Shown: in pieces, positions 62,801 through 64,000 of the stretch | How the letters are laid out: the number at the start of each line of letters is the position of its first letter | Position numbering within the stretch: position 1 is the stretch's first letter | Assembly: GCA_031180825.1 (NCBI GenBank) | Contig: JAPSLM010000008.1 | Location: 186,001-250,000 of the forward strand | Source: Paenibacillus sp. | GTDB taxonomy: Bacteria; Bacillota; Bacilli; Paenibacillales; NBRC-103111 | Reading direction: 5' to 3' | DNA: 64,000 bases | Translations under genes and position numbers: made by a program | Notes under the pieces: model-generated | What the model saw: the letters and a program-made list of their open reading frames with translations, nothing else | Told to the model about the DNA's origin: nothing | Databases searched by the model: none

Positions 62801-63391
62801 TTATGCAAGGAATCCCATAAGCCTTTTCACGTTGTTGGCATTTTCCGTAGAAGTAAGCGATTCAAGAAGGTCAAAGGCAACGGCGAACGCAGTCGATGGA
62901 TTAAAAGAAGTAATGACATTCCCATCTCTTACAACGGGCTGGTCCGGAATCACATTGGCTCCCATGGCCTCCAGTTGTAGCTGCCGCTTGCGGTTATTCA
63001 GATTGTAGGTCGTTGCTCTTCTTCCTTGCAGAATGCCGCTTTGGCCAAGCGGCAAAGCCCCTACACAAATCGAGGCAATGACCTTCCCCTGCCTGTCGAA
63101 TTCACGTATAAATTCAAGGACATCGGGGCGAAAGGCATCCTCATAAAATCCCGCCTCTTCAAAACCGCCAGGCAAAGCCAGCGCATCGAATTCCTGAACG
63201 GTCACCTCTGAAATTACCTTTTCCGGGATGACGGTAAAATTCCAGGTGCATTTTAATTCTTTTCGGGTGCCAACGGTAACAAGCGTTGTTGATCCGTCGC
63301 CCTCGTCTTTGTTCCATCCGATCACATCCGTAAATACGCTGGCTTCCACGGCTTCAAAACCATTCGGTAATAACAAACATACTTTTTTCAT
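62801..63391 (-). CDS. DJ-1/PfpI-family protein
   Basis: A 196-residue glutamine-amidotransferase-like-fold protein. KKVCLLLPNGFEAVEAS at the start has the conserved Glu; DALALPGGFEEAGFYED and the nucleophile elbow VIASICVGALPLGQSGI (Cys) follow. The family includes glyoxalase/deglycase and chaperone activities. ATG 63391 is preferred, after AAAGGAGATG; the ATG at 63412 lacks a site. Confidence 0.87.
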   Translation of the reverse strand: MKKVCLLLPNGFEAVEASVFTDVIGWNKDEGDGSTTLVTVGTRKELKCTWNFTVIPEKVISEVTVQEFDALALPGGFEEAGFYEDAFRPDVLEFIREFDRQGKVIASICVGALPLGQSGILQGRRATTYNLNNRKRQLQLEAMGANVIPDQPVVRDGNVITSFNPSTAFAVAFDLLESLTSTENANNVKRLMGFLA

Positions 63392-63873
63392 ATGATTCAT
63401 CTCCTTTTTCAAGAATCATATGATACAATCATCCATTAGTAAAATTGAAATAATCAATCTCTTCGTTTGGAATTTTCGATAATAAAACTTCCTAAATGCA
63501 TTTCAATAGATCGAATCAAGCGAAGATGCCTTCCGAAGACTCCCTTGGAAGAGGCATAACATTTGTTTGCGAATCAATAACTCTATTTTTGAAATGACTT
63601 CTGCCAGCGTCTCCCCCGGTACTCTACAAATGAAAGCGGCCTGTCGAGACTGCCAGTCGAGACTCTTCACCTGATCCGAGACAAGTTCATCGAATCATAA
63701 ACGACGCTGCCATTTGCTTTATGAACGAGCATCTTAAAGGAGACCAAACGTGCGGGCTGTTTACCTGACCTGATAAGGGCGTTCGAGGAGTTTTATATGA
63801 TCCAGTGCCACCTCAGTGAACAGCACTTCATATGTATGTACTGCATAAAACAAGCTTCCGATTAAAAAAGTCG
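63392..63873. other. Intergenic region, no intact gene
   Basis: About 480 bases with no credible gene and a lower GC content. A stop-bounded minus-strand stretch (about 63760-63880, VHTYEVLFTEVALDHIKLLE) looks protein-like but has no start codon; it may be a degraded gene. Confidence 0.35.
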
Positions 63874-64000
63874 TTATGTCCGTCTCTGCGCGGTATGATG
63901 TATCTCATACTGCACAAAGTCGATGTTTCGAAATTGAAGCTGTCCGGCGTATGTCATCCCAATTTTTTGCATAACCCGAATGGAAGGTTCGTTGTCGGGT
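63874..64000 (-). CDS. GNAT N-acetyltransferase, C-terminal end only
   Basis: The frame is open to the window edge and ends at 63874. It encodes DNEPSIRVMQKIGMTYAGQL and QFRNIDFVQYEIHHTAQRRT, the typical last strands of a RimJ/RimL-type acetyltransferase (NxxSxRVMxKIGM). The first two thirds, with the acetyl-CoA loop, lie beyond the window. Confidence 0.7.
   Translation of the reverse strand, partial: PDNEPSIRVMQKIGMTYAGQLQFRNIDFVQYEIHHTAQRRT

Noticed and set aside
63760-63880. Minus-strand stretch YAVHTYEVLFTEVALDHIKL as a gene
   Set aside because: It has no start codon or ribosome site and overlaps the end of the GNAT gene. At most it is a degraded fragment.

Overview
The window looks like chromosomal DNA from a spore-forming, GC-rich member of the Bacillales, most likely Paenibacillaceae (Paenibacillus or a close relative). 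The grounds are an alpha/beta-type spore protein, strong AGGAGG ribosome sites with frequent GTG/TTG starts, a T-box leader, c-di-AMP and cobalamin riboswitches, a CIRCE element, and Bacillus-like FNR and Zur boxes. I see no rRNA, tRNA, CRISPR array, phage or complete insertion sequence. The genus is an inference from gene content only.

Layout. 0-2.4 kb: end of a thiamine cluster (tenI-thiO) and a TPR membrane protein. 2.5-4.8 kb: small hypotheticals (one twice frameshifted) and an azoreductase. 5.0-8.7 kb: overlapping operon of an UgtP-like glycolipid glycosyltransferase, an MFS carrier and a NodB/YkoP-type deacetylase. 8.9-16.5 kb: small proteins, a DeoR-ROK sugar-kinase pair, a D-2-hydroxyacid dehydrogenase, MarR, a GntR plus CynX-like MFS pair and an HD-GYP remnant. 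16.8-23.3 kb: a fermentation operon reading hemerythrin, zinc-ribbon peptide, adhE, pflB, pflA, with a well-placed FNR site. 23.4-25.2 kb: spore protein divergent from an SPL-family radical SAM enzyme. 25.6-29.3 kb: exopolysaccharide cluster of a GT2 synthase, an acyltransferase with an in-frame stop, and a membrane-anchored GH18 enzyme. 30.0-33.0 kb: sugar-catabolism enzymes.

33.0-42.2 kb is a metal-homeostasis block: FetAB-like iron exporter with a CDF exporter; a (2Fe-2S) ferredoxin behind a cobalamin riboswitch; a COG0523 GTPase and ribosomal protein L33 behind a Zur box; and a FecCD-type uptake operon ending in a ferrochelatase paralogue. 42.4-45.5 kb: small membrane protein, a c-di-AMP riboswitch controlling a LysM-CAP secreted protein, an unidentified pseudoknotted RNA and an epimerase. 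45.5-53.4 kb: htpG under CIRCE, a YbaK-type deacylase, leuA behind a Leu T-box, a broken isochorismatase remnant, AbrB-like and EamA transporters and a LysR regulator. 53.5-58.4 kb: membrane-fused multicopper oxidase and partner membrane protein, divergent from an OmpR-type two-component system. 58.6-64.0 kb: MarR-regulated MFS pump with palindromic operators, an FBP-type zinc-finger fragment, a nucleotidyltransferase-like protein, class I fructose-bisphosphate aldolase, a DJ-1/PfpI protein and the end of a GNAT acetyltransferase.

Four genes are visibly broken: a double frameshift at 2.5-3.0 kb, the HD-GYP remnant, the acyltransferase nonsense codon and the isochorismatase fragment. Either the strain is losing genes or the assembly carries small errors. 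No wholly unprecedented system is obvious. The best leads are the GT2/acyltransferase/GH18 cluster, the ferrochelatase-bearing uptake operon, the cobalamin-controlled ferredoxin and the uncharacterised pseudoknot RNA.
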